From: Pseudomonadota bacterium
GTDB taxonomy: Bacteria > Pseudomonadota > Alphaproteobacteria > Sphingomonadales > Sphingomonadaceae
Assembly (NCBI GenBank): GCA_023394965.1
Contig: JAEWZX010000030.1
Location: 1 to 64,000 of the forward strand
Length of the DNA stretch: 64,000 nucleotides
Reading direction: 5' to 3'
The notes beneath the pieces were generated by a model. It did no database searches. It was not told the DNA's origin and saw only the letters and a program-made list of their open reading frames with translations. A program made the position numbers and the translations under genes. Position 1 is the first letter of the stretch. Each line of letters begins with the position of its first letter. Below, piece by piece: positions 51,817 through 60,285 of this stretch.

Positions 51817-52851
51817 ATGATCCACCTTCCGCCACCGACCCTGCGCTTGCGCATCGATACGCAGGCACTGGCGCATAACTGGCGGGTTCTGGACGATTTG
51901 TCGGGCAGCGCCAGCGCAGGTGCTGCGCTCAAGGCCAATTGTTACGGCCTCGGGGTGGAGCGGTGCCTGCCGTTCCTGTGGGAGGCCGGGTGCCGCGATT
52001 TCTTCGTCGCGCATTGGAGCGAAGTGCCGGCCGTTCTGCGGCACGTTCCGGCCGACCGTGTCGGCGTACTGCATGGCATACTCGACACCGAAGAAGCGGC
52101 TTATGCCCGCGCTGTCGGTGTAAAACCCGTGATCGACAATCTGAGGCAGGCCAGGCTGTGGCACGAGAGTGGTGGCGGAAAATGCCATCTGATGATCGAT
52201 ACGGGTATCAATCGACTTGGCACGTCGCCTGCCGACATGGCCGATCCTGCCATACAGTCGCTCGATATCGACCTTCTGATGAGCCATCTGGCCTGCGCGG
52301 ACGAGGACAGCGCCATGAATGCGCGTCAGTTGGAAGCATTCCGCGCCTGCCTGCCGCTGGTACCTCATCAGAGGCGGAGCCTGGCCAACAGCGCAGGCAT
52401 CGCGCTGGGGCCTGATTACGCCTTCGATCTCACGCGGCCCGGCGTTGCTCTTTACGGCGGCGTCCCGCGCCCGGAAATGGCCGACAGCATCAGGCAGGTC
52501 GCCCGCCCGGAAGCCGCGCTCATTCAGGTGAAGACGCTCAACGCGGGGGACAAGGTCGGTTACAATGCCACCTATACCGTGCCCGCATCGACAAGGGTGG
52601 GCGTTGTGTCGATGGGCTATGCCGATGGCATTCTGCGCAGCTGGGGCGGCGCGCATTTTGTCGCCGGTAACAGAGCGCTTCCGATACTGGGCAAAGTTTC
52701 GATGGACATGATTGTGCTCGATCTGTCGGATGCGCCGGACCTGGTCGAAGGGGATTGGGTGGAACTGCCTTATCACCTTCCCGATGCTGCGCAGCAAACC
52801 TCTCTTTCTCAATATGAATTGCTCACTGTACTGGGCCGGCGCTTCAGTTGA
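51817..52851 (+). CDS. alr: Alanine racemase
   Basis: Interconverts L- and D-alanine with PLP, supplying the D-alanine for peptidoglycan. The 344-residue protein has Lys39 in AALKANCYGLG as the Schiff-base residue and Tyr249 in VGYNATYT as the second catalytic base. The ATG at 51817 gives the family-length start; longer in-frame starts run through the MFS gene. It lies 7 nt after the MHS transporter and is probably co-transcribed, a pairing worth noting because that carrier could move an amino acid. Confidence 0.94.
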   Translation: MIHLPPPTLRLRIDTQALAHNWRVLDDLSGSASAGAALKANCYGLGVERCLPFLWEAGCRDFFVAHWSEVPAVLRHVPADRVGVLHGILDTEEAAYARAVGVKPVIDNLRQARLWHESGGGKCHLMIDTGINRLGTSPADMADPAIQSLDIDLLMSHLACADEDSAMNARQLEAFRACLPLVPHQRRSLANSAGIALGPDYAFDLTRPGVALYGGVPRPEMADSIRQVARPEAALIQVKTLNAGDKVGYNATYTVPASTRVGVVSMGYADGILRSWGGAHFVAGNRALPILGKVSMDMIVLDLSDAPDLVEGDWVELPYHLPDAAQQTSLSQYELLTVLGRRFS

Positions 52852-52864
52852 CGTTTAGGTCACG

Positions 52865-52909
52865 TTGCACTGCCGATTTTGCACGTGCTAAGTATCTTGC
52901 AATGCACAA
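52865..52909. promoter_or_regulatory. TTGCA-rich putative PhaR operator
   Basis: Three TTGCA-type motifs follow one another (TTGCACTGC at 52865, TTTGCACGTGC at about 52879, CTTGCAATGCACAA at 52896) just before phaR. PhaR repressors are known to bind TGCA-rich repeats and to control their own gene, so autoregulation is likely. Confidence 0.6.
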
Positions 52910-52926
52910 TCTGGGAGCATGCTAGA

Positions 52927-53469
52927 ATGGCAAAGCGGACTGCCGAAGGTGAAGCAATCGTCATCAAGAAATACGCCAACCGACGGCTGTATAATACCGA
53001 TACCAGCAGTTACATTACGCTGGATGATCTTGCAAAAATGGTTCGCGACAATGTGGATTTCCATGTACTCGACGCCAAGACCGGCGACGATATCACCCAT
53101 TCCATCCTGACCCAGATTATCGTGGAAGAAGAAAGCCAGGGGGCGCAGATGCTTCCTGTCAGCTTTCTGCGCGATCTGATTTCCATGTATGGCAATTCGA
53201 TGCAGGCGATGATGCCCAGCTATCTCGAAGCAAGCATGGCAAACCTGCACAAGAACCGCGACCAGCTGCAGGATGCGTTTGCCAAGGGTATCGAAAGCAA
53301 TCCGCTGGCCAAAATGGCCGAAGCCAATTTCAAGATGATGCAGAACGCGGCACAAGCCTTCATTCCAGGCGGGCGCAAACCTGCCCGGACGGAACAGGGC
53401 GACGAACTGGCCGAGATGCGCCAACAGATGGCCGAAATGCAGAAGAAGCTGGACGAAATGAGCAAATAG
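52927..53469 (+). CDS. phaR: Polyhydroxyalkanoate synthesis repressor PhaR
   Basis: A regulator that senses PHA granules and represses phasin and its own gene. The 180-residue protein has the N-terminal PHA-binding/DNA-binding PHB_acc_N domain (KKYANRRLYNTDTSSYITLDDLAKMV) and the second domain (GAQMLPVSFLRDLISMYGNSMQ), then a Met/Gln-rich coiled coil at the C-terminus. The ATG at 52927 is used, with TTGCA-type repeats just upstream. No pha biosynthesis genes are in this window. Confidence 0.92.
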   Translation: MAKRTAEGEAIVIKKYANRRLYNTDTSSYITLDDLAKMVRDNVDFHVLDAKTGDDITHSILTQIIVEEESQGAQMLPVSFLRDLISMYGNSMQAMMPSYLEASMANLHKNRDQLQDAFAKGIESNPLAKMAEANFKMMQNAAQAFIPGGRKPARTEQGDELAEMRQQMAEMQKKLDEMSK

Positions 53470-53518
53470 CGGCATCGGCCCGCCCGCCGATCCGACCAGC
53501 AATAACGGGAACTATACC

Positions 53519-55060
53519 TTGGCCCAGATACGCCATGCCTTGAACACCAAGCGCGAAGACGATTTTGCAGCATGGTATCAGGAAGTCATCAGCGCTGCCG
53601 AAATGGCCGAGGAATCGGGCGTGCGCGGCTGCATGGTAATCCGCCCGTGGGGCTGGGGCATATGGGAACGCATGCAGCGCCTGCTGGATGACCGGATCAA
53701 GGCCACCGGTCATGACAATTGCTATTTCCCGCTCTTTATCCCGTTGTCGAATTTCGAGCGTGAGGCCGAACATGTCGAAGGCTTCGCCAAGGAGATGGCG
53801 GTCGTCACCCATCACCGGCTGATTGCAGGGAAAGATGGTGGGCTGGTCCCCGACCCCGAAGCCAAGCTGGAAGAACCGCTGGTGGTGCGGCCGACCTCGG
53901 AAACCATCATCGGCGATGCGATGGCGCGCTGGGTGCAGAGCTGGCGCGATCTGCCGCTGAAGCTCAATCAGTGGGCCAATGTCGTGCGTTGGGAAATGCG
54001 GACGCGCATGTTCCTTCGCACCAGCGAATTCCTGTGGCAGGAAGGGCATACCGCCCATGCCGACGAGGCAGACGCCAAGGATCACACGCTCACGACGCTC
54101 GAAATCTACCGCGCATTCGCCGATGAAGATCTCTCGCTTGCAGTCGTCGCAGGTGAAAAGCCGGAGAACGAACGGTTTCCCGGCGCCGTGGAAACCTGGT
54201 CGATCGAAGCGATGATGCAGGATGGCAAGGCGCTGCAGGCCGGTACCAGCCACTATCTGGGCACCAATTTCGCGCAGGCGAGCGGGATCAAGTTCCAGAA
54301 CAAGGAAGGCAGCGAAAGCCTCGCTCATACCACCAGCTTCGGTGTGTCGACCCGCATGGTGGGTGCAGTGATCATGACGCATGGTGACGATGACGGCCTG
54401 CGCCTGCCGCCCAAGATTGCCCCGCAGCAGGTCGTGATCCTGCCCATGCTGCGCGACAAGCCCGAAGATCGGCCGCTGATCGATTATTGCGAAGCACTGC
54501 GCGCCACGCTCGCCAGCCAGAGCGTATTCGGTGAACCGCTGCGCGTCCTGCTCGACACGCGCCCCGGTAAGGCGGCGCAGAAGCGCTGGGACTATGTCCG
54601 CAAGGGCGCGCCGATCATCATCGAAGTCGGCGGCCGCGATATGGACGGCGGGGTTGTCAGCATGCTGTGCCGTGACCGTCTGTGGGACATGGAAACGGGC
54701 AAGGTGGCGTTCCAGAACCCGACGCGCGAAGTGGCCGGGCAGACCATTCCCGACGTCCTTGCCGACATTCAGAGCGCAATGCTTGTCGAAGCAGCAGAAC
54801 GCCGCGATGCGAATGTCACCCGCGGCGTGACCGATTTCGCCGAGGTGGAAAAGCACTTTGGTGCATCACGCTATCCCGGCTGGGTCGAGGTGCAGTGGGC
54901 AAAGCCGACCGGTGACGCGCTTGAACAGGTGGTCGAACGGCTGAAAGAGCACAAGCTGACCATCCGCAATGTTCCGATGGACTCGCAGCCTGCCGATGGC
55001 ACCTGCATCTTCACCGGCGAACCGGCAGTTGAACGGGTCCTGCTCGCCAAGGCTTACTGA
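53519..55060 (+). CDS. proS: Prolyl-tRNA synthetase (short form)
   Basis: Charges tRNA-Pro; class II enzyme of 513 residues. It is the short ProS type without the bacterial editing insertion: motif 2 is TRMFLRTSEFLWQEGHTAH, motif 3 has GTSHYLGTNFAQASG and the C-terminal anticodon domain is followed by the YrbC-like zinc-less tail ending ERVLLAKAY. Sphingomonads use this form. The start codon is TTG at 53519 with GGGAA about 8 nt upstream. Confidence 0.95.
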   Translation: MAQIRHALNTKREDDFAAWYQEVISAAEMAEESGVRGCMVIRPWGWGIWERMQRLLDDRIKATGHDNCYFPLFIPLSNFEREAEHVEGFAKEMAVVTHHRLIAGKDGGLVPDPEAKLEEPLVVRPTSETIIGDAMARWVQSWRDLPLKLNQWANVVRWEMRTRMFLRTSEFLWQEGHTAHADEADAKDHTLTTLEIYRAFADEDLSLAVVAGEKPENERFPGAVETWSIEAMMQDGKALQAGTSHYLGTNFAQASGIKFQNKEGSESLAHTTSFGVSTRMVGAVIMTHGDDDGLRLPPKIAPQQVVILPMLRDKPEDRPLIDYCEALRATLASQSVFGEPLRVLLDTRPGKAAQKRWDYVRKGAPIIIEVGGRDMDGGVVSMLCRDRLWDMETGKVAFQNPTREVAGQTIPDVLADIQSAMLVEAAERRDANVTRGVTDFAEVEKHFGASRYPGWVEVQWAKPTGDALEQVVERLKEHKLTIRNVPMDSQPADGTCIFTGEPAVERVLLAKAY

Positions 55061-55103
55061 GGCACCGCGTGACATGGGGCGCGATAATCCCCATATCACG
55101 CGC

Positions 55104-57410
55104 ATGACAAAACAGAACAAGCATCGGCAGTTCAAGGGGCTGCCGAACAAAGAACAGATTCTCGAATTCATTCAGACATCCGATAAACCCGCCGGGAAGC
55201 GCGAAATCGCCAAGGCGTTCGGGCTGAAAGGTCAGGAAAAGATCGCGCTCAAGAAGCGCCTGAAGGACATGGCCGAAGAAGGCCTGATCGATGGCAAGCG
55301 CACGGCCTATCACCGCATGGGCGGCGTGCCCAAGGTGACCGTCCTCAAGATCGTCGCGATCGAGGATGGCGAACCGGTTGCCGAGCCCGAAAACTGGTCG
55401 CCCGATACCAAGGAAAAGCCGCCTCGCCTGATGGTGAAGGAAAGCAAGAAGATGGCCGCGCTCAAACGCGGTGATCGTATCCTTGCGCGTAACGAGGAAA
55501 CCGAACGTGGGTGGCGCGCAACGCCGATCAAGAAACTGCCTGCGCGCACCGAAGGCCTCATGGGCGTGGTCGAGAAGGACGGCAGCGGCAATTACTGGCT
55601 GGCCCCGGTCGACAAGCGCGTGCGCGACAGCGCGCCCATCGGTGATGTGGGCGAGGCGACGGAAGGCGAACTGGTGCTGGCCGAACGGATGGGCAAATCG
55701 GCCCGGTCCAAGGTCAAGGTCGTCGAAGTCATCGGCGATCCGCTGGCGCCCAAGGCTTTTAGCCTGATTGCGATTGCCAAGCACGGCATCCCGCACATCT
55801 TCCCGCAGGAAACCATTGCGGAGGCCGAACGGGCGGTCGACCTGCCGCTTTCGCCAGATCACCGGGAAGACCTGCGCGATGTCCCCATCGTTGCGATCGA
55901 CCCGGCAGACGCGCGCGACCATGACGATGCCATCTGGGCCGAACCCGATGGCAAGGGCGGTTACCGCGCGATCGTCGCGATTGCCGATGTCAGCTATTAC
56001 GTCCGCCCCGGCGGCGCACTCGATCGCGAAGCGCGCAAACGCGGCAATTCGGTCTATTTCCCCGACCGTGTGGTGCCGATGCTGCCCGAAGTGCTCAGCG
56101 CCGATGTGTGCAGCCTCAAGGAAGATGTCGATCGTGCCGCGATGGCCTGCCACATCCGCATCGACGCGGAAGGCAGGATCAGCGACTGGCGCTTTACGCG
56201 CGCCATCGTCCGTCTGGCGAAGAACGTCGCTTACGAAGATGCGCAGGCTGCCATCGATGCCGGCGATGCCCCGGAGTATCTGCAAAATCTGTGGGGGGCG
56301 TGGAAACTGCTGTTCAAGGCGCGGCAGGCGCGCGATCCGCTCGATCTGGAACTGCCCGAACGGCAGGTGCGCCTCAATGACGAGGGCTTGATCGAGGAAA
56401 TCGCCGTGCGCGAACGGCTCGATGCGCACCGAGTGGTCGAAGATTTCATGATCGCCGCCAATGTCGCTGCGGCCAAGGCGCTGGAAGCCAAGGCCGCCCC
56501 GGTCGTCTATCGCATTCACGAGACGCCGAGCCGCGAAAAGCTGATGGCGTTCAAGGAATATCTCGCCAGCCAGGGCCGCAAATTTGCCATGGGGCAGGTG
56601 ATTACGCCGGGCCTGTTCAACCGCATGCTCAAGGATGTGGTCGATCCGGTCGAAAAGGCGCTGATCATGGAAGCGGTCCTGCGCAGCCAGACGCAGGCCT
56701 ATTACGGCCCGGCCAATGCAGGACATTTCGGCCTGTCGCTGGGCAGTTACGCCCATTTCACATCGCCCATCCGCCGCTATGCCGATCTGCTGGTGCACCG
56801 CGCGCTGGTCGATGCTTACAAGCTCGAACAACCGAAGCCGAAAATCGACCTGCCCGAGAAAACGGGTCTATCCGACCGCGACAGGGATGCGCTGCATCAG
56901 ATCACCGATGCCATCAGTCAGACCGAACGCCGCGCGATGGAGGCGGAGCGCGATACGATCGATCGCTACGTCGCTGCGTGGCTGTCGGGCCGTGTGGGCG
57001 AAACCTTCGATACGCGCATTACCGGCGTGCAGGGTTTCGGCTTCTTCGCCACCATCGACAAGCTGGGCGGGGACGGGCTGGTCCCGGTCAGCACGCTGGG
57101 CCGCGAATATTTCAGCTACGATGAAAAGGCGCAGAAGCTGGTCGGCGAAAGCAGCGGCACCGAATATGCCGTGGGCGACCGGCTGAAGCTGACGCTGGCA
57201 GAAGCCAATGCGCTGACCGGTGCGCTGAAGTTCGAAGTGCCGAACAGCGATGGCCAGGGCATCGAACCGCGTGGCAATCGTGCGCCCACGAAGAAGCGTT
57301 CGCATCAGCGCAAGGGGCCGAAGAAAGGGACGGGCGCCCCCCGGCAGACGCACGATCAGGGCAAACGCGGGCGGCCCGGCAATATCCGCCATCAGGGCCG
57401 GCGCAAGTAG
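55104..57410 (+). CDS. rnr: Ribonuclease R
   Basis: A 3'-5' exoribonuclease that degrades structured RNA and helps with trans-translation and rRNA quality control. The 768-residue protein has an N-terminal helix-turn-helix, cold-shock domains, the RNB catalytic domain with its Asp cluster (DPADARDHDDAIW), HFTSPIRRYADLLVHR, an S1 domain and a Lys/Arg-rich tail. The ATG at 55104 gives the usual start; one at 55074 would add ten residues. It begins 43 nt after proS. Confidence 0.95.
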   Translation: MTKQNKHRQFKGLPNKEQILEFIQTSDKPAGKREIAKAFGLKGQEKIALKKRLKDMAEEGLIDGKRTAYHRMGGVPKVTVLKIVAIEDGEPVAEPENWSPDTKEKPPRLMVKESKKMAALKRGDRILARNEETERGWRATPIKKLPARTEGLMGVVEKDGSGNYWLAPVDKRVRDSAPIGDVGEATEGELVLAERMGKSARSKVKVVEVIGDPLAPKAFSLIAIAKHGIPHIFPQETIAEAERAVDLPLSPDHREDLRDVPIVAIDPADARDHDDAIWAEPDGKGGYRAIVAIADVSYYVRPGGALDREARKRGNSVYFPDRVVPMLPEVLSADVCSLKEDVDRAAMACHIRIDAEGRISDWRFTRAIVRLAKNVAYEDAQAAIDAGDAPEYLQNLWGAWKLLFKARQARDPLDLELPERQVRLNDEGLIEEIAVRERLDAHRVVEDFMIAANVAAAKALEAKAAPVVYRIHETPSREKLMAFKEYLASQGRKFAMGQVITPGLFNRMLKDVVDPVEKALIMEAVLRSQTQAYYGPANAGHFGLSLGSYAHFTSPIRRYADLLVHRALVDAYKLEQPKPKIDLPEKTGLSDRDRDALHQITDAISQTERRAMEAERDTIDRYVAAWLSGRVGETFDTRITGVQGFGFFATIDKLGGDGLVPVSTLGREYFSYDEKAQKLVGESSGTEYAVGDRLKLTLAEANALTGALKFEVPNSDGQGIEPRGNRAPTKKRSHQRKGPKKGTGAPRQTHDQGKRGRPGNIRHQGRRK

Positions 57411-57502
57411 CTCTCAGCCCCGTCCGCCAGTCATTGCGCGGTGCCGGGAAAGGGGCTGCGTCAGCCCTGCAGCCTTCCCCGCAGTGACTACGCAGGATCT
57501 GG

Positions 57503-57955
57503 CTAGGCCAGTTCGTCGATCCGTTCGCGCGTCAGCCCGCCGGGGACGAGATAGAGCGGGCAGGGCAATTGCCCGGCATGGCCTGCGAAATGCGTCACCA
57601 GCGGGCCGGAGCCACCTTCCGCGCTGGTGGCCAGCACCAGTGCGGCGATGTTGCCGTGTTCTTCGATATATTTGCGGATAACGTCTGCGGGTGGCCCGGG
57701 GCGCACGGCAATTGTGGGCATCTTGCCCATTTCACCGAAAATATTGCCCGCTGCGCTGTTGGCCATCACTTCGGCCCGTTCGCGCGCTTCCTGTTCGATG
57801 GTCGCCTGTACACCGCCGAATGCGTTGAATGTCTGCTGCGGCACCAGCGCGAGAATGTGCACCGATCCGCCGGTTTTGTGCGCCCGCAGGGAAGCAAAGC
57901 GCAGCGCCTGCTTCGCTTCTTCGGTTTCGTCCATTACGACAAGATAGATACGCAT
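57503..57955 (-). CDS. Universal stress protein (UspA-like)
   Basis: A 150-residue single-domain universal stress protein. The adenine-nucleotide-binding loop GxxGxG-like segment is LVLATSAEGGSGPLVTH and the N-terminal MRIYLVVMDETEEAKQALRFA is typical. Its role is general stress survival. It is convergent with rnr and separated from pdhC by 134 nt. Confidence 0.88.
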   Translation of the reverse strand: MRIYLVVMDETEEAKQALRFASLRAHKTGGSVHILALVPQQTFNAFGGVQATIEQEARERAEVMANSAAGNIFGEMGKMPTIAVRPGPPADVIRKYIEEHGNIAALVLATSAEGGSGPLVTHFAGHAGQLPCPLYLVPGGLTRERIDELA

Positions 57956-58070
57956 AGTGGCTCCCCGTCTCCCTCGGCTGCCGATTACTCGCTAATTCGT
58001 ATTCTGTGCAAGGACCTTGCGAGCGGCGCGCCTTTTCGCCAGAGGTGCAGGCGCACTATCTCCCCAGCGA

Positions 58071-58085
58071 GGACGTAACGTAAAC
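58071..58085. promoter_or_regulatory. ACGT-type palindrome before pdhC
   Basis: GGACGTAACGTAAAC, 5 nt before the pdhC ATG, contains two ACGT half-sites like the putative MerR operators at 6298 and 23981, but with one base less between them. It overlaps the place of the ribosome-binding site (GAGGA), so it may be coincidental. Confidence 0.25.
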
Positions 58086-58089
58086 AACC

Positions 58090-59436
58090 ATGCCAACGCC
58101 GATCAAGATGCCCGCCCTGTCGCCCACCATGGAAGAGGGCACGCTCGCCAAATGGCTGGTGAAGCCGGGTGACACGGTCAATGCGGGCGACATCATGGCC
58201 GAAATCGAAACCGACAAGGCGACGATGGAATTCGAAGCCGTGGACGAAGGCACCATTGCCTCGATCGCGGTGGAAGAAGGAACCGAAGGCGTGAAGGTCG
58301 GCACGGTCATCGCCATGCTCGCCGAAGAGGGCGAGGATCTGGACGAAGCGGCCAAGGCTGCGCCTGCCGCTGACGCGGCGAAAGACAAGGCGGACGAAAA
58401 GCCCGCCAGCGATAAAAGCGAAGCGAAGTCGGAACCGGCCAAGGCCGCACCGCGCGAGAATGCCGAGCCTGCCCGTGCAGCTGTGGATACCGAGAGCAAG
58501 GCCCCGGCCGCGCCCAAGGACGACAGCGGCGAACGCATCATCGCGTCGCCGCTGGCGCGCCGCATTGCCGAACAGAACGGCGTCGATCTGTCCACCATCA
58601 CCGGTTCCGGCCCGCGGGGCCGGATCGTCAAGGCGGACGTCGAAGGCGCAGAAGGCGGATCTGCCAAGCCCGCAGCCGCTGCGGCCGCACCGAAGGACAC
58701 GGGCGAAGGCCAGGCTGCGGCCAAGGCCCCTGCCAGCGAACATGGCGCGCCTTACGAGGAAGAAAAGCTGTCCAACGTGCGCAAGGTCATCGCGCGCCGC
58801 CTGACAGAGAGCAAGCAGCAGGTCCCGCATTACTATCTGTCAGTCGATATCCGCCTCGATGCGCTGCTCGACCTGCGCAAGCAGCTCAATGCCGGTCTGG
58901 AAGCGGATGGGGTCAAGCTGTCGGTCAACGATCTGCTGATCAAGGCGCTGGCCCGTGCGCTGACGCGCGTGCCGGATTGCAATGTCAGCTATCAGGGCGA
59001 CACGCTGCACCGTTACAGCCGCGCCGATGTGTCGGTCGCGGTGGCGGCGCCCAGCGGCCTCATCACGCCGATCATCACCGAAGCCGATACGCGCGGCCTC
59101 GCATCGATCAGCACAACGATGAAGGAACTGGCGGAGAAGGCCCGTGAAGGCAAACTGCAGCCGCATGAATATCAGGGTGGCACGGCCAGCCTGTCCAACC
59201 TCGGCATGTTCGGCATCAAGCAGTTCGACGCGGTCATCAATCCGCCGCAGGGCATGATCATGGCCGTCGGCGCGGGCGAACAGCGCCCGCATGTGGTCGA
59301 CGGCGCGCTACAGGTCGCCACCGTAATGACCGCCAGCGGCAGTTTCGATCACCGCGCCATCGACGGCGCCACCGGTGCGCAGCTGATGGAAGCCTTCAAG
59401 AGCCTGATCGAAAACCCGATGGGGCTGGTGGTTTGA
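58090..59436 (+). CDS. pdhC: Pyruvate dehydrogenase E2 (dihydrolipoamide acetyltransferase)
   Basis: The core subunit of the pyruvate dehydrogenase complex, transferring the acetyl group from lipoyllysine to CoA. The 448-residue protein has one lipoyl domain (Lys43 in ETDKATMEFE), an Ala/Lys/Glu-rich linker, the E1/E3-binding domain (IASPLARRIAEQNG), and the catalytic domain ending in SFDHRAIDGATGAQL with His421. E1 genes are not in the window. lpd follows about 1.1 kb downstream after a DUF559 gene and a thioesterase, a wider spacing than is usual. Confidence 0.95.
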   Translation: MPTPIKMPALSPTMEEGTLAKWLVKPGDTVNAGDIMAEIETDKATMEFEAVDEGTIASIAVEEGTEGVKVGTVIAMLAEEGEDLDEAAKAAPAADAAKDKADEKPASDKSEAKSEPAKAAPRENAEPARAAVDTESKAPAAPKDDSGERIIASPLARRIAEQNGVDLSTITGSGPRGRIVKADVEGAEGGSAKPAAAAAAPKDTGEGQAAAKAPASEHGAPYEEEKLSNVRKVIARRLTESKQQVPHYYLSVDIRLDALLDLRKQLNAGLEADGVKLSVNDLLIKALARALTRVPDCNVSYQGDTLHRYSRADVSVAVAAPSGLITPIITEADTRGLASISTTMKELAEKAREGKLQPHEYQGGTASLSNLGMFGIKQFDAVINPPQGMIMAVGAGEQRPHVVDGALQVATVMTASGSFDHRAIDGATGAQLMEAFKSLIENPMGLVV

Positions 59437-59479
59437 CCTCTCCAACTACGACTAGCGGGCAAGCCCGCAAGTCTGCGTA

Positions 59480-59542
59480 TCCTCTCCGGCAAGCGGAGAG
59501 GATTGAAGTGAGAACTTCCTCCTCTCCCCCCGCGGGAGAGGA
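59480..59542. repeat. Pair of palindromic hairpins between pdhC and the DUF559 gene
   Basis: Two 9-bp hairpins lie close together: TCCTCTCCG-GCAAG-CGGAGAGGA (59480-59502) and TCCTCTCCC-loop-GGGAGAGGA (59520-59542), followed by a purine-rich GGGAAGGAGAGGGGG. They resemble the palindrome at 86-107 and are typical of the dispersed repeats of sphingomonads. Confidence 0.7.
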
Positions 59543-59591
59543 AGGGGCCCGCCGCACAGCGGTGGGAAGGAGAGGGGGCAGGCGCAACCTC

Positions 59592-59915
59592 ATGCCCTTG
59601 GCCAAACGGATGCGTCGGGACCCTACGGAAGCCGAAGCGCGGCTGTGGTCGATCCTTCGCGCGGGCCGGATGGCCGGGGCAAAGTTCAGGCGGCAAGAAC
59701 AGATCGGTGATTTCATCGTCGATTTCGTATGCTTCAGGGCCCGCCTTGTTATCGAAGCCGATGGCTCGCAGCATGGGGCCAGCGACGCCGACAAGGCGCG
59801 CGATGCCTGGCTGACCGCGCAGGGCTTCAGAGTGCTGCGGTTCTGGAATAACGATATTCTCGGCGACACCGATGCTGTAGCCGCTGCGATCCATGCGGCG
59901 CTTCCCGATGACTGA
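59592..59915 (+). CDS. DUF559 protein (Vsr/PD-(D/E)XK-like nuclease fold)
   Basis: A 107-residue DUF559 protein, related to very-short-patch-repair endonucleases. The core is intact: LAKRMRRDPTEAEARLW, KFRRQEQIGDFIVDF, VCFRARLVIEADGSQHG (the D, E and catalytic-like residues) and a GFRVLRFWNNDIL ending. The ATG at 59592 begins the conserved domain; an open frame from TTG 59433 exists but its translation is the palindromic repeat. It overlaps the next gene by eight bases. DUF559 genes often occur alongside such repeats, which suggests a link that I can only infer. Confidence 0.8.
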   Translation: MPLAKRMRRDPTEAEARLWSILRAGRMAGAKFRRQEQIGDFIVDFVCFRARLVIEADGSQHGASDADKARDAWLTAQGFRVLRFWNNDILGDTDAVAAAIHAALPDD

Positions 59916-60285
59916 CCGCCAGCCCCTTATCCGCGTCACGGCCATGCCGACCGATCTCAACCCCTATGGCGGGGTGTTCGGCGGGTGGCTGATGAGCCAG
60001 ATGGCGCTTGGTGCCGGCAGCCTCGCCAGCCGCGAGGGGAAGGGCAAGGCCGTGGTTGTCTCGGCTACCGATTTCGCCTTTCCCGGCGCGATGCAGGTGG
60101 GGGATGAACTGTCGGTCTATTGCGCGATCGAGGCCACCGGCAACACCTCGCTCACCATCTCCGCCGAAGCCATCGCGCGCGAGCGCAATGGCGATGCGGA
60201 AACCAAGGTGGCGCAGGGCACGTTCAAATTCGTCCTGCTGGATGAAAACGACCGCCCCCGCGCGGTGGCGCGGCGGTGGGCATGA
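59908..60285 (+). CDS. Acyl-CoA thioesterase, YciA-like hotdog family
   Basis: A 125-residue hotdog-fold thioesterase with the YciA-type NPYGGVFGGWLMSQMALGAGSLA active-site helix and the SATDFAFPGAMQVGDELSVY strand. It hydrolyses acyl-CoAs. The ATG at 59908 overlaps the DUF559 stop by eight bases. Its stop shares ATGA with a short open frame (60282) that runs up to lpd. Confidence 0.86.
   Translation: MTDRQPLIRVTAMPTDLNPYGGVFGGWLMSQMALGAGSLASREGKGKAVVVSATDFAFPGAMQVGDELSVYCAIEATGNTSLTISAEAIARERNGDAETKVAQGTFKFVLLDENDRPRAVARRWA

Noticed and set aside
59433..59591. N-terminal extension of the DUF559 protein from TTG 59433
   Set aside because: Its translation is the palindromic repeat (Pro/Gly/Arg-rich) and not DUF559 sequence.
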